Source: Syntrophobacteraceae bacterium (GTDB lineage Bacteria > Desulfobacterota > Syntrophobacteria > Syntrophobacterales > Syntrophobacteraceae). From it: 60,914 bases of DNA. Shown one piece after another: positions 17,901 to 27,562 of this stretch. Within the stretch, counting starts at the first letter, position 1. The number at the start of each line of letters is the position of its first letter. Location of the stretch: NCBI GenBank assembly GCA_031292215.1, contig JARLHO010000137.1, positions 1-60,914 of the forward strand. Reading direction: 5' to 3'. The notes beneath the pieces were generated by a model, which had not been told where the DNA came from, searched no databases, and saw only the letters and a list, made by a program, of their open reading frames with translations. A program made the position numbers and the translations under genes.

Positions 17901-18815
17901 TTATCTGTCTTGGCGCGCCTCCATATCCCCCTCGGTTCTAAGATGCTCCAAAAAGGCGGAACAAAGGGGCGAGAGTTCCCGGTTCTTTCTTTGCGCCAGA
18001 AAAAACGGTCTTCGAATGGACATCTGCTTAAACGGCACTGCGAAAAGACTGCCTCTTTCGATGTCTTCCCGTACGGCATGCCGGGAAACTATGGATATCC
18101 CGATCCGGGCCTTGATCGCCTCTCGTATCGCTTCGGTTGCGCCCATCTCGGCTACAACGTTTAGAAGCGAAGGGGAAAATCCCGCCTTCTCGAGCTCCTG
18201 GGCAGTCACCATCCGGGTCCCGGAGGACCTTTCACGAAGCACGAAGGGCTCCCCCGCCAGTTCCTCTAACTCCACAGACTCCCTGCCTTCCCACGGATGG
18301 CCCTTGTAGACCGCCAGCACAAGCTCATCGGAGCAAATCTGTTCGAGCACAATTTTCTTTTCATCCCACTTTGCCCCGATTATTCCAAACTCGACCCGGC
18401 CCTCGAGGATCTTTTTGACGATTTCGCCGCTTCCCCCTATCTTTACGGTGATCTGGATCGAAGGATAACAGGCTTTAAATGTCCCAACGAGCCGTGGAAG
18501 CATATAGGCGCCAGGGATCGTGCTCGCCCCCAGCTGAAGAGAGCCGGAGAGGTCGCCCTTGAATTTGCCGATGGCCTGAACCGCCTTATCCCGGAGCTGG
18601 ATCATCTCACGGGCGTATTTGTAGAGGACTTTTCCAGCGGGTGTCGTCAAAATTTCCCGTCCCAGACGGTCGAAGAGTTTTTCTCCAAGCGATTCTTCGA
18701 GCGCCCGGATGTGCTCGCTTACGGTGGGCTGAGTAAGCCCGAGGGACTCAGCAGCCCTCGTAAAGCTTTGAAGCTCGGTGACCTTGCAAAAAATCATGAG
18801 CCGGTGGATATCCAT
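17901..18815 (-). CDS. LysR-family transcriptional regulator (selenium-metabolism-like group)
   Basis: 304 residues from the ATG at 18815 (MDIHRLMIFCKVTELQSFT). A longer frame to 18935 would include the palindromic repeat upstream and is unlikely. The N-terminal helix-turn-helix has AAESLGLTQPTVSEHIRALE and the downstream LFDRLGREILTTPAG. The effector domain begins GSLQLGASTIPGAYMLPRLVG, which resembles the LysR group annotated as selenium-metabolism-associated in sulfate reducers and relatives, itself close to CysB/CysL types. The residues lining the two-lobe pocket include the Ser-Thr pair of ASTIPG, fitting an anionic ligand. No target operon is adjacent, so its regulon is unknown; the specific sub-group is from memory of the family and less sure than the LysR call. 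Confidence 0.88.
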   Translation of the reverse strand: MDIHRLMIFCKVTELQSFTRAAESLGLTQPTVSEHIRALEESLGEKLFDRLGREILTTPAGKVLYKYAREMIQLRDKAVQAIGKFKGDLSGSLQLGASTIPGAYMLPRLVGTFKACYPSIQITVKIGGSGEIVKKILEGRVEFGIIGAKWDEKKIVLEQICSDELVLAVYKGHPWEGRESVELEELAGEPFVLRERSSGTRMVTAQELEKAGFSPSLLNVVAEMGATEAIREAIKARIGISIVSRHAVREDIERGSLFAVPFKQMSIRRPFFLAQRKNRELSPLCSAFLEHLRTEGDMEARQDR

Positions 18816-18849
18816 ACGAAAATTTCCCACTAAGCAGTTGATGCCAGGC

Positions 18850-18880
18850 GTAGGTTGGGTTGAGTGAAGCGAAACCCAAC
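18850..18880. repeat. REP-like palindrome, copy 1
   Basis: GTAGGTTGGG at the left and CCCAAC at the right form an imperfect hairpin around TGAGTGAAGCG. It matches, with a few changes, the palindromes near 37.8 and 39.8-40.0 kb. It lies 35 bases upstream of the LysR start. Confidence 0.75.
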
Positions 18881-18984
18881 AATCCGATCTTATATGAAAC
18901 CTCAAGTCTCGTTCTCGAATAAAACCCGTCCCCAAATCGGGCGGCGCCGCTTGAACCTGACGTGGTATGAGTACCCTGCGGTAC

Positions 18985-20937
18985 TTACCTTTTGCGAAAA
19001 TCTTCCTCTATCTGTTCGAGTTCGAACACCCGGGCTTCCCATTGGCCGGTAAGCTCATTAATCCTGCCCTGCGTTTGCCTGTATCGGGATTGAATCTCCA
19101 CGGCAAGCTTTCCCTGCTTGTAAGTCTGGGTGTCGGAAAGGCGCTCCTTTAGAGCTTCCAGTTCCGCGTGGCAGCAATCGAGCTCTTTTTCGATGCGCTC
19201 GACCAACTCCTGTACGGGTTTTCTGGCGCGAAAGAGCTCGTTTCGCAATTGGGCTTGCTCTCTTTTTTGCGATGTCTGCGATTTGACGCCGTTTCCCCCC
19301 GGTTTTGCCGCTTCGTCTGGAGGGGGAGCGTCGAGACGGCTCCTCCAGGTCCGGGAGAAATCGTCGTAGTTACCGTGGAAAAGGTGGATGCCGCCCGATT
19401 GTACGACCAGTATCTTGTTTGCGGCAGCGTTTATGAACTGCCGGTCGTGACTGATGAAACATACCGTTGCGCTAAATTCGGAAAGCGCCTTTTCCAACAC
19501 GACCCGGGACGCGATGTCGAGGTGGTTTGTCGGTTCGTCTAGCAGCAAAAAGTTGGGGTGCCCGAGCAGCAGCTTGCACAATACCAGCCGGGCCTTTTCT
19601 CCTCCGCTTAGAACCGATGTCCTTTTAAAAACATCCTCTCCCTGGAACAAAAACGCCCCCAGAATTGCGCGAAGTTGTGTCTGTAGCATATCCCCCGAAA
19701 CGGATAAGGCTTCCTCAAAAACCGTGGCCCCTGGGCTTAGTTGCTCCCACTGATGCTGAGCGTAATAGCCCGTCGCGGTGTTAAGGCCAACCGACACCTC
19801 CCCGGTATCAGGCGTAACGACCCCGGCGAGGATCTTTAAAAGGGTGCTCTTACCGGCCCCGTTAGGGCCAAGGAATGCAATTTTATCCCCCCTTGTCACA
19901 AGAAGGTCGATTCCCGAATAAACCGTGGTATCGCCAAAAGACTTGCTCACGTTTTGAAGCTCAACAACCGTCTTGCCCGACCGGGCGCAGGGGGGAAAGC
20001 CAAAACGGATTTGCTGGCCGGAGAGGGGAGCTTCTACTTTTTCGATTTTTTCGAGCGTCTTGACTCGGCTTTGGGCTTGGGCGGCCGTTTTTTTGTTGCA
20101 TCTATTCTTATCTATAAACCTTTCGAGCTGCCGGATTCGGTCCTGCTGGTTTTTATAGGTGGCCATGCGGATTTCCATCCGCTTGGCTTTTTCTTCGAGA
20201 TAGAAATCATAGCTTCCCGCATACTCCTGGAGCATCCCCCCATCGATCTCCACGATGCGACGGACGGTCCTGTTTAGAAACGTGCGGTCATGTGAGACCA
20301 GGACAAGGGCCGAGGAGCAATTTAGCAGGTAGTCTTCCAACCACAGGAGGCTTTCGAGGTCGAGGTGGTTGGTTGGCTCGTCTAAAAGCAAAAGGTCGGG
20401 TTCGGCCAAAAGAAGCCGCGCCAGCTCCAGCCGCATCACCATCCCGCCGCTCAAATCCTTTGCCGGGATCGACAACTGGTGGCCGCCAAACCCCAGGCCG
20501 GCGAGCACCTTTTCGGCCCTGGCCTCCAGGTCGTAGCCAACAAGGTGTTCGATTTTTTCAAACACCGCAGCGTGTCTCGCCGCAAGGTCGGTTAAGACCC
20601 GGCGGTCCTCTTCGCGACGTAGCGCGCTTTGCAGCAACTCCAGTTCGGCCCGAAGCTGTTGAGCTTCCCCGCTCACATCCGTTGCGCGCTCAATGACCGA
20701 TTTGCCCTCAGCCGGGACCATCTCCTGGGGAAGCCACCCGACTCGCACTGCCCCGGCTTTGGCCACATCGCCCGAATCGGGCTCGATCGAGCCAAGAATT
20801 ATCCCGAAAAGAGTCGATTTTCCTGCGCCATTGGGACCTATCAGTCCAATTCTATCCCCGGGGTGTACGTGAAAGGATACGTTGCGGAAAAGTTCCTTCC
20901 CCCCAACGTACTTCGATACCTCTTTTAAATTGAGCAA
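18985..20937 (-). CDS. ABC-F family ATPase (Uup/YdiF/EttA-like)
   Basis: About 650 residues with two ABC ATPase domains on one chain and no membrane segments, the hallmark of ABC-F ribosome-associated proteins. Domain 1: Walker A GPNGAGKST, signature LSGGMVMRLELARLL, Walker B LLLLDEPTNHLDLESL. An interdomain linker of about 80 residues (YKNQQDRIRQLERFID...) follows, then domain 2 with GPNGAGKST, LSGGEKARLVLCKLL and LLLDEPTNHLD. A C-terminal coiled coil (about 545-650) resembles that of Uup. The frame opens at 21012 but has no ATG near the conserved start; a TTG at 20937 with GGGGAG 7 bases upstream is the best start. It likely acts on stalled translation. Confidence 0.9.
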   Translation of the reverse strand: MLNLKEVSKYVGGKELFRNVSFHVHPGDRIGLIGPNGAGKSTLFGIILGSIEPDSGDVAKAGAVRVGWLPQEMVPAEGKSVIERATDVSGEAQQLRAELELLQSALRREEDRRVLTDLAARHAAVFEKIEHLVGYDLEARAEKVLAGLGFGGHQLSIPAKDLSGGMVMRLELARLLLAEPDLLLLDEPTNHLDLESLLWLEDYLLNCSSALVLVSHDRTFLNRTVRRIVEIDGGMLQEYAGSYDFYLEEKAKRMEIRMATYKNQQDRIRQLERFIDKNRCNKKTAAQAQSRVKTLEKIEKVEAPLSGQQIRFGFPPCARSGKTVVELQNVSKSFGDTTVYSGIDLLVTRGDKIAFLGPNGAGKSTLLKILAGVVTPDTGEVSVGLNTATGYYAQHQWEQLSPGATVFEEALSVSGDMLQTQLRAILGAFLFQGEDVFKRTSVLSGGEKARLVLCKLLLGHPNFLLLDEPTNHLDIASRVVLEKALSEFSATVCFISHDRQFINAAANKILVVQSGGIHLFHGNYDDFSRTWRSRLDAPPPDEAAKPGGNGVKSQTSQKREQAQLRNELFRARKPVQELVERIEKELDCCHAELEALKERLSDTQTYKQGKLAVEIQSRYRQTQGRINELTGQWEARVFELEQIEEDFRKR

Positions 20938-21344
20938 ATTTGCTACTCCCCAAAAAAATAACGGCCCGAACACCGCCCAACACAAAACTTTCGAATCCGC
21001 CCGCCCTCCCAATCGCCCCCCTTTTTTTCAAAGTGCAGAAGGGGTAAGGCTCAATCGCCCCCCTTTTTTTCAAAGGGGGGCTGGGGGGATTTACCCAATC
21101 GCCCCCCCGCGTGCAATGCCCCCCATGTGAACGGGCGAGGCTCAATCGCAGAAGGGGTAAGGCTCAATCGCCCCCCTTTTTTTCAAAGAGGGGTTGGGGG
21201 GATTTACCCTTTCGCCCCCCCCCCTTGTCCAGTAGAGACGTGTAAAGCTGTTTCATTTTCCATTTTAACTATAAAAAAAGCTTCCGGGAAAGTTTTTGCA
21301 AACGTTATTGACAAACCTAAGCAAAATAAGGCATCAAATCGAAT
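20938..21344. other. Intergenic region with several C-rich repeat copies
   Basis: About 400 bases between the divergent ABC-F gene and the HAD-efflux operon. The middle (21010-21226) is a nest of C-rich repeat copies; the right 120 bases are AT-rich and should hold the promoter for the operon starting at 21345. I see no gene. Confidence 0.55.
21010..21226 (+). repeat. Dispersed C6T7...AAAG6 repeat, several nested copies
   Basis: Three copies of the C-run, T-run, CAAAG, G-run hairpin occur at about 21014-21035 (broken), 21056-21096 and 21168-21205. The words GCAGAAGGGGTAAGGCTCAATCG repeat between them (first near 21035-21057, again near 21148-21170), showing local duplication. The family is the same as at 7.6 kb and 37.9 kb, though the flanks differ. 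Confidence 0.8.
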
Positions 21345-22145
21345 TTGGATATGTTTTATAGCGCGAAAAGTGGTAAACAGGCCTTCTACGATCACATTTA
21401 CATGGAGACTTTTGTGAGCACCGCTAAATCCTGTCCCGAAGAGGATCTGCAGGCGGTAATATTTGACTGCGACGGCGTACTGGTAGATACCGAGCCGCTC
21501 CATTACCAGGCTTTCCAGAAGGTGCTGGGCCCGCTTGGGCTGGGACACGATTACGCGCGCTACCTCGATCGTTTTGTGGGCTTCGATGACCGGGACGCTT
21601 TTCTTTATGCCTTTAAAGAGGCCGGCCGCGAGCTTTGCGCCGCCTCGCTCGCCAAACTGATCGAAGAAAAGTCCGCGGCGCTCGGCCAACTTATCAAGCG
21701 GGGAGCGCCAGGTTTTCCGGGGGTCGTTTCTCTGGTGGAATCCCTGAGGGAAAGAGGCGTTGTTATGGCGGTCGCCTCGGGGGCCCTGCGGTGCGAAGTC
21801 GAGGCTTTCGTATCCTCTCTTGGCCTGGACGGAGTTTTTAGCGCCATCGTAGCCGCAAACGATGTGAAAAAAAGCAAACCCGACCCCGAGACGTATAGGC
21901 TTGCAGTGGAGCGATTGAGCCGGTTAGGCCCCAATCCCCTCGATCCCCTCTGCTGCCTCGCAATAGAAGATACCCCTGCGGGCATCCATTCGGCCAAATC
22001 GGCAGGACTTGCGGTCGTTGCCGTAACCAACTCATTTCCCGCAACGGAACTCACCGGGGCAAACAAGGTCGTCGGCTCTCTTTTAGAACTCAATTTCCAG
22101 GCAATGGTCGAACTGCTAAAAGCGCGGCGCAAGGAAAAACGATGA
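21345..22145 (+). CDS. HAD-superfamily hydrolase, beta-phosphoglucomutase-like subfamily IA
   Basis: 266 residues. Motif I FDCDGVLVDTE holds the nucleophile Asp and the acid/base Asp; a four-helix cap follows; motif II is in VASGALRCE; motif III Lys is in KKSKPDPE; motif IV is AIEDTPAGIHSAKSAG. This places it with phosphoglycolate phosphatase / beta-phosphoglucomutase-type enzymes acting on small phosphate esters in the cytoplasm. The start is uncertain: ATG 21345, ATG 21402 or GTG 21414 are all possible, and the conserved part begins only at about 21435. Its stop overlaps the ATG of the outer-membrane channel gene (ATGA), so it is co-translated with the efflux system, an odd pairing. Confidence 0.85.
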   Translation: MDMFYSAKSGKQAFYDHIYMETFVSTAKSCPEEDLQAVIFDCDGVLVDTEPLHYQAFQKVLGPLGLGHDYARYLDRFVGFDDRDAFLYAFKEAGRELCAASLAKLIEEKSAALGQLIKRGAPGFPGVVSLVESLRERGVVMAVASGALRCEVEAFVSSLGLDGVFSAIVAANDVKKSKPDPETYRLAVERLSRLGPNPLDPLCCLAIEDTPAGIHSAKSAGLAVVAVTNSFPATELTGANKVVGSLLELNFQAMVELLKARRKEKR

Positions 22146-23476
22146 AACGTTTCCAGTTTGTTATCCTGTTTTTTTGCCTGTCGGCGCCCTTACGGGTGTG
22201 GGCAAAAACGCCCCCCCCGGCCACTCCGATGCAGCCCCTCACCCGGGAAGCCGCCGTGGATTTTGCGCTTGCTCACAACCAGGCCTACAGGGCGGCCTTC
22301 GAAGATGTCTCGGCTTCGCACGAAAAGGTAAACCAGGCCATAGCGGGCTTTTTGCCCAAAGTGGACGGCTCCTACAATTATACGCGCTGGCAGGACCAGC
22401 CCTTTGTCTCTATTGTGGGCACTTCGTTTCAAAATATTCCCTTTTCGGTACAAAACGACAACCGGTGGCAAGTGGGTCTGGTGCAGCCCCTTTTTACCGG
22501 CTTTCAACTGGAATCAAACTACAAGGCGAGCAAGGCCGGCTTGCAGATATCGAAGTACAACCTCCATAAAGCCTGCCTCGACCTGACAAGAGACGTGAAG
22601 GTTGCCTACCTGCAGACGCTTCTTGGAGAAAAGCTGGTCCAGGTCGCCCGTGACAATGTGGCGAGCCTTGAGGTGCAAAGGAAAAACGCGCAGGCAAATT
22701 TCGACCAGGGGGTCGCCGCCAGAAACGACGTGCTAAAAGCAGACGTGGCTCTGGCCCAGGCGGTGCAACGGGAAAGGCAAACCGTAAAACAGTTGATCAT
22801 TCTTCGCTCGACTCTTAACCAATACCTGGGCATAAACCTCGAAGAAAAAGTCGCTCTGGCCGGGATCGAGGAAAAAAACTGCCGGCTCCCGCACCTGGAC
22901 CGCCTCTATGAGATAGCCCGGGATAAAAGGCCCGAATACCTCTCCCTAAAGGAGGCCATAAAGCAGGCTGGATACTCCCGGACCGCGGCCGAGGGCGACT
23001 ATTATCCGCACGTCTCGGCCTTTGCCCAGTATTACCGGGAGGGCGAGGATTTCTCAGGCGCCAACAACCCCTACACCAACAGCCATAACGCCGCGGTCGG
23101 GGTAAGCGTTAACTGGAACCTCTTTGCGGGTGGCCGGACCAGGGCCGCCGTTCTCGAATGGGACTATCGCTTGCGAGGACTCCAGGAGAGACGCACCGAC
23201 CTTTTGCAAAAGATCGATCTTCAGGTAAAAGATGCCCTAAGGCAGTTGCAGGTGGCCAAGGCCAACATCGCGACAAGCAAAACGGCCCTCACCCAGGCCG
23301 AAGAAAACGAGCGCATCACCTCGCTCCAGTACAAAGAGCAGGTTGCGATATTTCTCGATGTACTCAATTCCGAAGTATTTCTGGCGCAAAGTCGCGCCGA
23401 TTTCTACCAGTCCGTCTACGGCTATGAAATTGCAAAAGCCGAGTTGGAAAGAGCGATTGCAGCGCCCCTAAATTAG
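22142..23476 (+). CDS. TolC-family outer-membrane efflux channel
   Basis: 444 residues with a signal peptide (1-21, ending VWA). The two-fold OEP repeat is visible: residues 30-215 and 225-430 are long coiled helices with intervening beta strands (DGSYNYTRWQDQPFVSI and YPHVSAFAQYYREGEDF). No lipobox Cys is seen. As a trimer it would form the outer-membrane and periplasmic tunnel for the EmrA- and EmrB-like proteins encoded next. Start overlaps the upstream stop by four bases. Confidence 0.92.
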   Translation: MKRFQFVILFFCLSAPLRVWAKTPPPATPMQPLTREAAVDFALAHNQAYRAAFEDVSASHEKVNQAIAGFLPKVDGSYNYTRWQDQPFVSIVGTSFQNIPFSVQNDNRWQVGLVQPLFTGFQLESNYKASKAGLQISKYNLHKACLDLTRDVKVAYLQTLLGEKLVQVARDNVASLEVQRKNAQANFDQGVAARNDVLKADVALAQAVQRERQTVKQLIILRSTLNQYLGINLEEKVALAGIEEKNCRLPHLDRLYEIARDKRPEYLSLKEAIKQAGYSRTAAEGDYYPHVSAFAQYYREGEDFSGANNPYTNSHNAAVGVSVNWNLFAGGRTRAAVLEWDYRLRGLQERRTDLLQKIDLQVKDALRQLQVAKANIATSKTALTQAEENERITSLQYKEQVAIFLDVLNSEVFLAQSRADFYQSVYGYEIAKAELERAIAAPLN

Positions 23477-23498
23477 TTTCCTTGCGAGGATGTCAGGC

Positions 23499-24773
23499 AT
23501 GGCGAACGAACAACCTAAAGAATCAAAAAATGCGGGGTTCGGCGGACGGGCGAGGCAAATAAAGCTCGGCGCGGTGGTGGTGGGCGCTTTAGTGATAGTT
23601 ACAGCCCTCTACTGGTGGTTTTTCATACGAAATTATGCGACCACAGACGATGCCTACGCCAAGGCGGACAGTGCGATGATCGGCTCGCGGGTGCCGGGGA
23701 CGGTCCTAAAGGTTTTCGTGCATAACGACTTCGCCGTGCGCACCGGGCAGCCCCTCCTGGAGCTCGACCCGGCCGATTACAAAGTCGCCGCCCAAAGGGC
23801 CAAAGCCTCCCTGGACGAAGCCACCGCCGATCTTAAGGCCGCGCAGGTAATGGTGCCCCCGGTAAATATCGCGACCTCCTCCAATGTCACCGCGGCCCAA
23901 GCCGAGCTAAGCGGTTCTATGGATGCCGTAACCCAGACCAGCCACAGCATCGACCAGTTAAAGCAGGCCCGCGTAGCCGCGGCTGCCGAACTTGCCCAGG
24001 CCGCGCGCGATCGCAAACGGTTCGCAGCCCTTTCGGCCAAAGGCGCCGGGACCCAGCGAAGGCAGGAAGAGGCCCAGACGGCCTTTGATACGGCCAGGGC
24101 GCGCGTTAGTGGACTAGACGCTCAGATAGCGGCTCAGAAATCGGCCCTGGCCGCTGCCTCCCAGCAGGTCGCCCGTTTGAGGGCACAGCTTCAGGGCGTA
24201 AAGAGCAAAAGATCCGATGTGGCCGTTCAACTCCACAAGGTCGAAGGCCTGCAGGCCAAATGCGAAAGGCTAAAAGCCGAACTCGAAGCAGCCAGGCTCC
24301 AGCTCTCTTACTGCCGGATCTCCGCGCCAATCGATGGCTATGTGGCCGAAAAAAGCGTGCAGGTCGGCGACAGGATCCAGCCCGGACAGGCTCTCATGGC
24401 GGTTGTCCCACTCAAAAAGATCTATGTGGAGGCAAATTTTAAGGAAACCCAGCTAACCGATGTTCGCGTCGGCCAGCCCGCCACAATAGATTCCGACCTC
24501 TATCCCAATCACACCTTCAAGGGCAGGGTGGCCGGGATTCGAGCGGGCACAGGGGCCGCTTTTTCCCTCATTCCCCCCGAAAACGCCACGGGCAACTGGA
24601 TAAAGGTGGTCCAACGAATTCCGGTAAGGATCGAACTCGACCAACCGCCTCCCCTCCGATTTCCGCTACGGGTCGGGGCCTCGCTCGAGGTCTCCGTAAA
24701 TATTAAAAATAAAAATGGTCCGCCGCTCCTCCACTCCACCTGGACCGAGACTTCGTCCCAATCGAAGCCATGA
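23499..24773 (+). CDS. EmrA/HlyD-type periplasmic adaptor protein
   Basis: 424 residues from the ATG at 23499 (GAGG lies 9 bases before it; the ATG at 23490 has no room for a ribosome site). One N-terminal membrane helix (about 18-42) precedes YATTDDAYAKADSAMIGSRVPG, the first half of the lipoyl domain. A long alanine-rich helical hairpin (about 95-260) follows, and the second half begins CRISAPIDGYVAEKSVQVGD. This is the architecture of the membrane fusion protein of MFS-linked tripartite pumps. It bridges the TolC-type channel and the EmrB-type pump encoded on each side. Confidence 0.93.
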   Translation: MANEQPKESKNAGFGGRARQIKLGAVVVGALVIVTALYWWFFIRNYATTDDAYAKADSAMIGSRVPGTVLKVFVHNDFAVRTGQPLLELDPADYKVAAQRAKASLDEATADLKAAQVMVPPVNIATSSNVTAAQAELSGSMDAVTQTSHSIDQLKQARVAAAAELAQAARDRKRFAALSAKGAGTQRRQEEAQTAFDTARARVSGLDAQIAAQKSALAAASQQVARLRAQLQGVKSKRSDVAVQLHKVEGLQAKCERLKAELEAARLQLSYCRISAPIDGYVAEKSVQVGDRIQPGQALMAVVPLKKIYVEANFKETQLTDVRVGQPATIDSDLYPNHTFKGRVAGIRAGTGAAFSLIPPENATGNWIKVVQRIPVRIELDQPPPLRFPLRVGASLEVSVNIKNKNGPPLLHSTWTETSSQSKP

Positions 24774-26335
24774 CCTATCCGGCCCAAAACCGTCCTCTGG
24801 TCAACAAGTGGATTGTGGCCCTCGTCGTGATGGTTCCAACCTTCATCGAGGTCATGGACACGAGCGTGGTCAACGTCTCCCTGCCCCATATCCAGGGGAG
24901 CATGAGCGCGGGGGTCGACGAGGTGACCTGGGTGCTTACCTCCTACCTGGTGTCCAATGCCATCATAATCCCCATTACCGGCTGGCTGGCCGGCCTTTTT
25001 GGCAGAAAACGCTACCTTATTTTCTCCATCCTGACTTTTACAGCCGCATCGATACTGTGCGGCGCCGCCCCATCCCTTAAAGTGCTCATCCTGGCGCGGG
25101 TCCTCCAGGGCCTTGGCGGGGGCGGTCTGCAGCCCCTTTCGCAGGCCATTTTACTCGAAACCTTCCCCCGACGGGAACACGGAATGGCGATGGCTGTTTT
25201 CGGCATGGGCGTTGTGATGGCGCCCATCGTCGGACCCGTTCTGGGCGGCTTTATAACCGATCAATGGTCGTGGCGATGGGTTTTTTACATTAATATTCCC
25301 GCGGGAATTCTTGCCGTCCTTCTTACCATCTTTTTTATTGCCGATCCTGCCTACATAAAGCGGCAGGTATTCCGAATAGATAAGTGGGGGCTTTTCCTTC
25401 TGGCCCTTGGCCTGGGCGCTCTGCAAGTCGTTCTCGACAGGGGGGAACGAAAGGATTGGCTGGAGTCCAATTTCATAATAATCCTTTCCATTATCGCATT
25501 GCTGTCTTTGGTGTTTTTCATTATTGTCGAACTTCGCGCCGAACATCCCGTTGTGGATCTTAGGGTTTTTAAAGACAGCGCATTCAGCGCCGGTACCGCC
25601 ATCATGTTTTTGGGCTTCTTTTGCCTTTTCGGCAGTTTCGTGCTGCTGCCGCTCTATACCCAGGAGCTGATGGGATATACGGCTTTTTGGGCCGGGCTTG
25701 TCCTGGGGCCGGGGGGCTTATCGAGCTTTTTCATCATGCCGGTTTCGGGCGCCCTTATGAAAAAGGGGGTTAAACCCTGGATAATTCTGCTGGTGGGACT
25801 GGTGATCACCTCTTATGCTCTCTACATGATGTCAAGATTTGACCTCCAGGGCGACTTCTACGCCATAGCGCTGCCTCGCCTCATCCAGGGCATTGGCCTG
25901 GGGATGTTTTTTGTCCCCCTTTCGGCTGCGGCTTACGTCAACATGCCAGTGGAAAAGATCGGCAACGCATCCGGGGTCTTCAACCTGCTAAGAAATCTGG
26001 GGGGTAGTTTCGGGGTGGCGGTAAGCTCGACGCTTCTCTCGCAAAGAGCCCAGGTCCACCAGACTTTTTTATCCGAAAACATCACGCCCTATAATCCCGC
26101 GTTCCGGACCGCCTACCAGCATGCGGTAGCTCTTTTGCAAAAAAATCACATCCCCGCGACTTCCGAGGCGGGACTTGCATTCATCTACGGGGAGGTCTTG
26201 CGCCAGGCGAACATGCTTTCCTTTAACGATACTTTCTATGTTCTTTCCATTGCCACAGCAGTCATGATTCCCCTTACGCTGTTTTTGCGAAAGGGCTCTT
26301 CCGGGGCCGGTTCATCGTCGGCCGGCATGCACTAA
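24770..26335 (+). CDS. EmrB/QacA-type (DHA2) MFS drug exporter
   Basis: 521 residues with 14 hydrophobic helices. Family marks are FIEVMDTSVVNVSLPHI in helix 1 (the acidic Asp of DHA2 antiporters), the loop LFGRKRY, and motif C as GMGVVMAPIVGPVLGGFI in helix 5, followed by WSWRWVFYINIPAG. It exports lipophilic compounds using the proton gradient. The ATG overlaps the adaptor stop (ATGA), so adaptor and pump are made together. Specific substrate is not predictable. Confidence 0.94.
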   Translation: MTYPAQNRPLVNKWIVALVVMVPTFIEVMDTSVVNVSLPHIQGSMSAGVDEVTWVLTSYLVSNAIIIPITGWLAGLFGRKRYLIFSILTFTAASILCGAAPSLKVLILARVLQGLGGGGLQPLSQAILLETFPRREHGMAMAVFGMGVVMAPIVGPVLGGFITDQWSWRWVFYINIPAGILAVLLTIFFIADPAYIKRQVFRIDKWGLFLLALGLGALQVVLDRGERKDWLESNFIIILSIIALLSLVFFIIVELRAEHPVVDLRVFKDSAFSAGTAIMFLGFFCLFGSFVLLPLYTQELMGYTAFWAGLVLGPGGLSSFFIMPVSGALMKKGVKPWIILLVGLVITSYALYMMSRFDLQGDFYAIALPRLIQGIGLGMFFVPLSAAAYVNMPVEKIGNASGVFNLLRNLGGSFGVAVSSTLLSQRAQVHQTFLSENITPYNPAFRTAYQHAVALLQKNHIPATSEAGLAFIYGEVLRQANMLSFNDTFYVLSIATAVMIPLTLFLRKGSSGAGSSSAGMH

Positions 26336-26356
26336 AACCGGCGGGGAGGAATACTT

Positions 26357-27550
26357 TTGGAAAAAGCACCCGCAGGCGAGATTGCAAACAGGATCAGCAT
26401 GCTGCAGGAGCTTCTGCGGGACATCGGGGTCGATGCCGCCCTGATACGGCAAAATGCCGACCTGTTCTATTTCACGGGCACGGTTCAAGACGCTCACCTC
26501 ATCGTGCCCTCCTCGGGCGCGCCGGTCCTGCTCGTGCGCCGGAGCATCGAACGTACTGAGGACTCATCGCCCATACGACCCGTAGTTCCACTCACAAGCC
26601 TTGGCGACCTCGCCCGGGCCGTTTTCGACGCGTGTGGGCCCCGCGAACCGCAAATCATCGGGCTAGAGCTCGACGTGATGCCGGTAAACACGTTTTTGCT
26701 CTACAGCAAAAGGATTTTTTCGAAACAACAAATCGTTGACATAAGCGGTCTCGTACGCCGGGTGCGCATGATAAAATCGGCGTGGGAGATTGAAATGCTA
26801 AAGAATGCGGCCTCCATTTCAAAGCTTATAGCGGAATCGGTCCCTGCGCTGTTAAAACCCGGGATGAGCGAATTCGACCTGTGCTCGGAACTCGAGTGCG
26901 TATCGCGCAAGGCGGGCAACTACGGTATGCTCCGGTGCAGAACTTTTAACATGGAGATGATTTTTGCCCATGTGCTGTCGGGCCTAAACGGCGCGGTTCC
27001 CTCTTACACCGATGCTCCAAGCGGTGGTCCGGGCATCTCCCCGGCATTTGGCCAGGGTAGCGACCACAAAAAAATTCTGCCCGGCGAGATTGTAAGCGTT
27101 GATGCCACGGTTGTGTGGAATGGATATGCAAACGATCAAACCAGAAATTTTTGTATCGGCCCGCCCCCGGCAAGGCTTTTGGAAGCTTATGAGTTCGTGC
27201 GGTCGACGCACGCGCGGCTAAGGGGCATCGCGCGCCCTGGCGCTGTAACCGGCGACCTCCATGAGATGGTGTGGCAATGGGCCAAGGAAGCCGGATGGGC
27301 CAAATGGTTCATGGGCTGCGCAGAGCCTAGGATTACCTTCGTTGGCCATGGGATTGGAGTCGAGGTGGACGAGTTACCATTTATTGCCAGGCGCCAGGAG
27401 CTCGAGCTTCAAGAAGGTATGGTTTTCGCCTTCGAGCCCAAGGTGGTAATTCCGGGCGAAGGAATTGCCGGACTTGAAAACACCTATCTTGTCACCGGAA
27501 GCGGCATTACCTCACTAAACGAGGCCACCGAAGACCTGGTGATCATCTAA
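26357..27550 (+). CDS. M24-family metallopeptidase (Xaa-Pro aminopeptidase/creatinase-like)
   Basis: 397 residues from a TTG with GGGGAGGA upstream. An N-terminal creatinase-type domain (1-165) is followed by the pita-bread domain. Metal ligands appear in order: Asp in VSVDATVVWNG, Asp in YANDQTRNF, His in GHGIGVEVDELPFI, Glu in FAFEPKVV and Glu in AGLENTYLV. All five are present, so an active dinuclear metal site is likely. Cytoplasmic, no signal peptide. It lies 21 bases after the efflux pump gene and may be co-transcribed, but the functional link is unclear. It could be a dipeptidase or an ectoine-hydrolase-like enzyme. Confidence 0.88.
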   Translation: MEKAPAGEIANRISMLQELLRDIGVDAALIRQNADLFYFTGTVQDAHLIVPSSGAPVLLVRRSIERTEDSSPIRPVVPLTSLGDLARAVFDACGPREPQIIGLELDVMPVNTFLLYSKRIFSKQQIVDISGLVRRVRMIKSAWEIEMLKNAASISKLIAESVPALLKPGMSEFDLCSELECVSRKAGNYGMLRCRTFNMEMIFAHVLSGLNGAVPSYTDAPSGGPGISPAFGQGSDHKKILPGEIVSVDATVVWNGYANDQTRNFCIGPPPARLLEAYEFVRSTHARLRGIARPGAVTGDLHEMVWQWAKEAGWAKWFMGCAEPRITFVGHGIGVEVDELPFIARRQELELQEGMVFAFEPKVVIPGEGIAGLENTYLVTGSGITSLNEATEDLVII

Positions 27551-27562
27551 GCGGAGGGTAAA

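Noticed and set aside
18297-18833. A 178-residue plus-strand frame opposite the LysR gene
   Set aside because: Shadow of the LysR gene; the LysR helix-turn-helix and effector domain are unambiguous.
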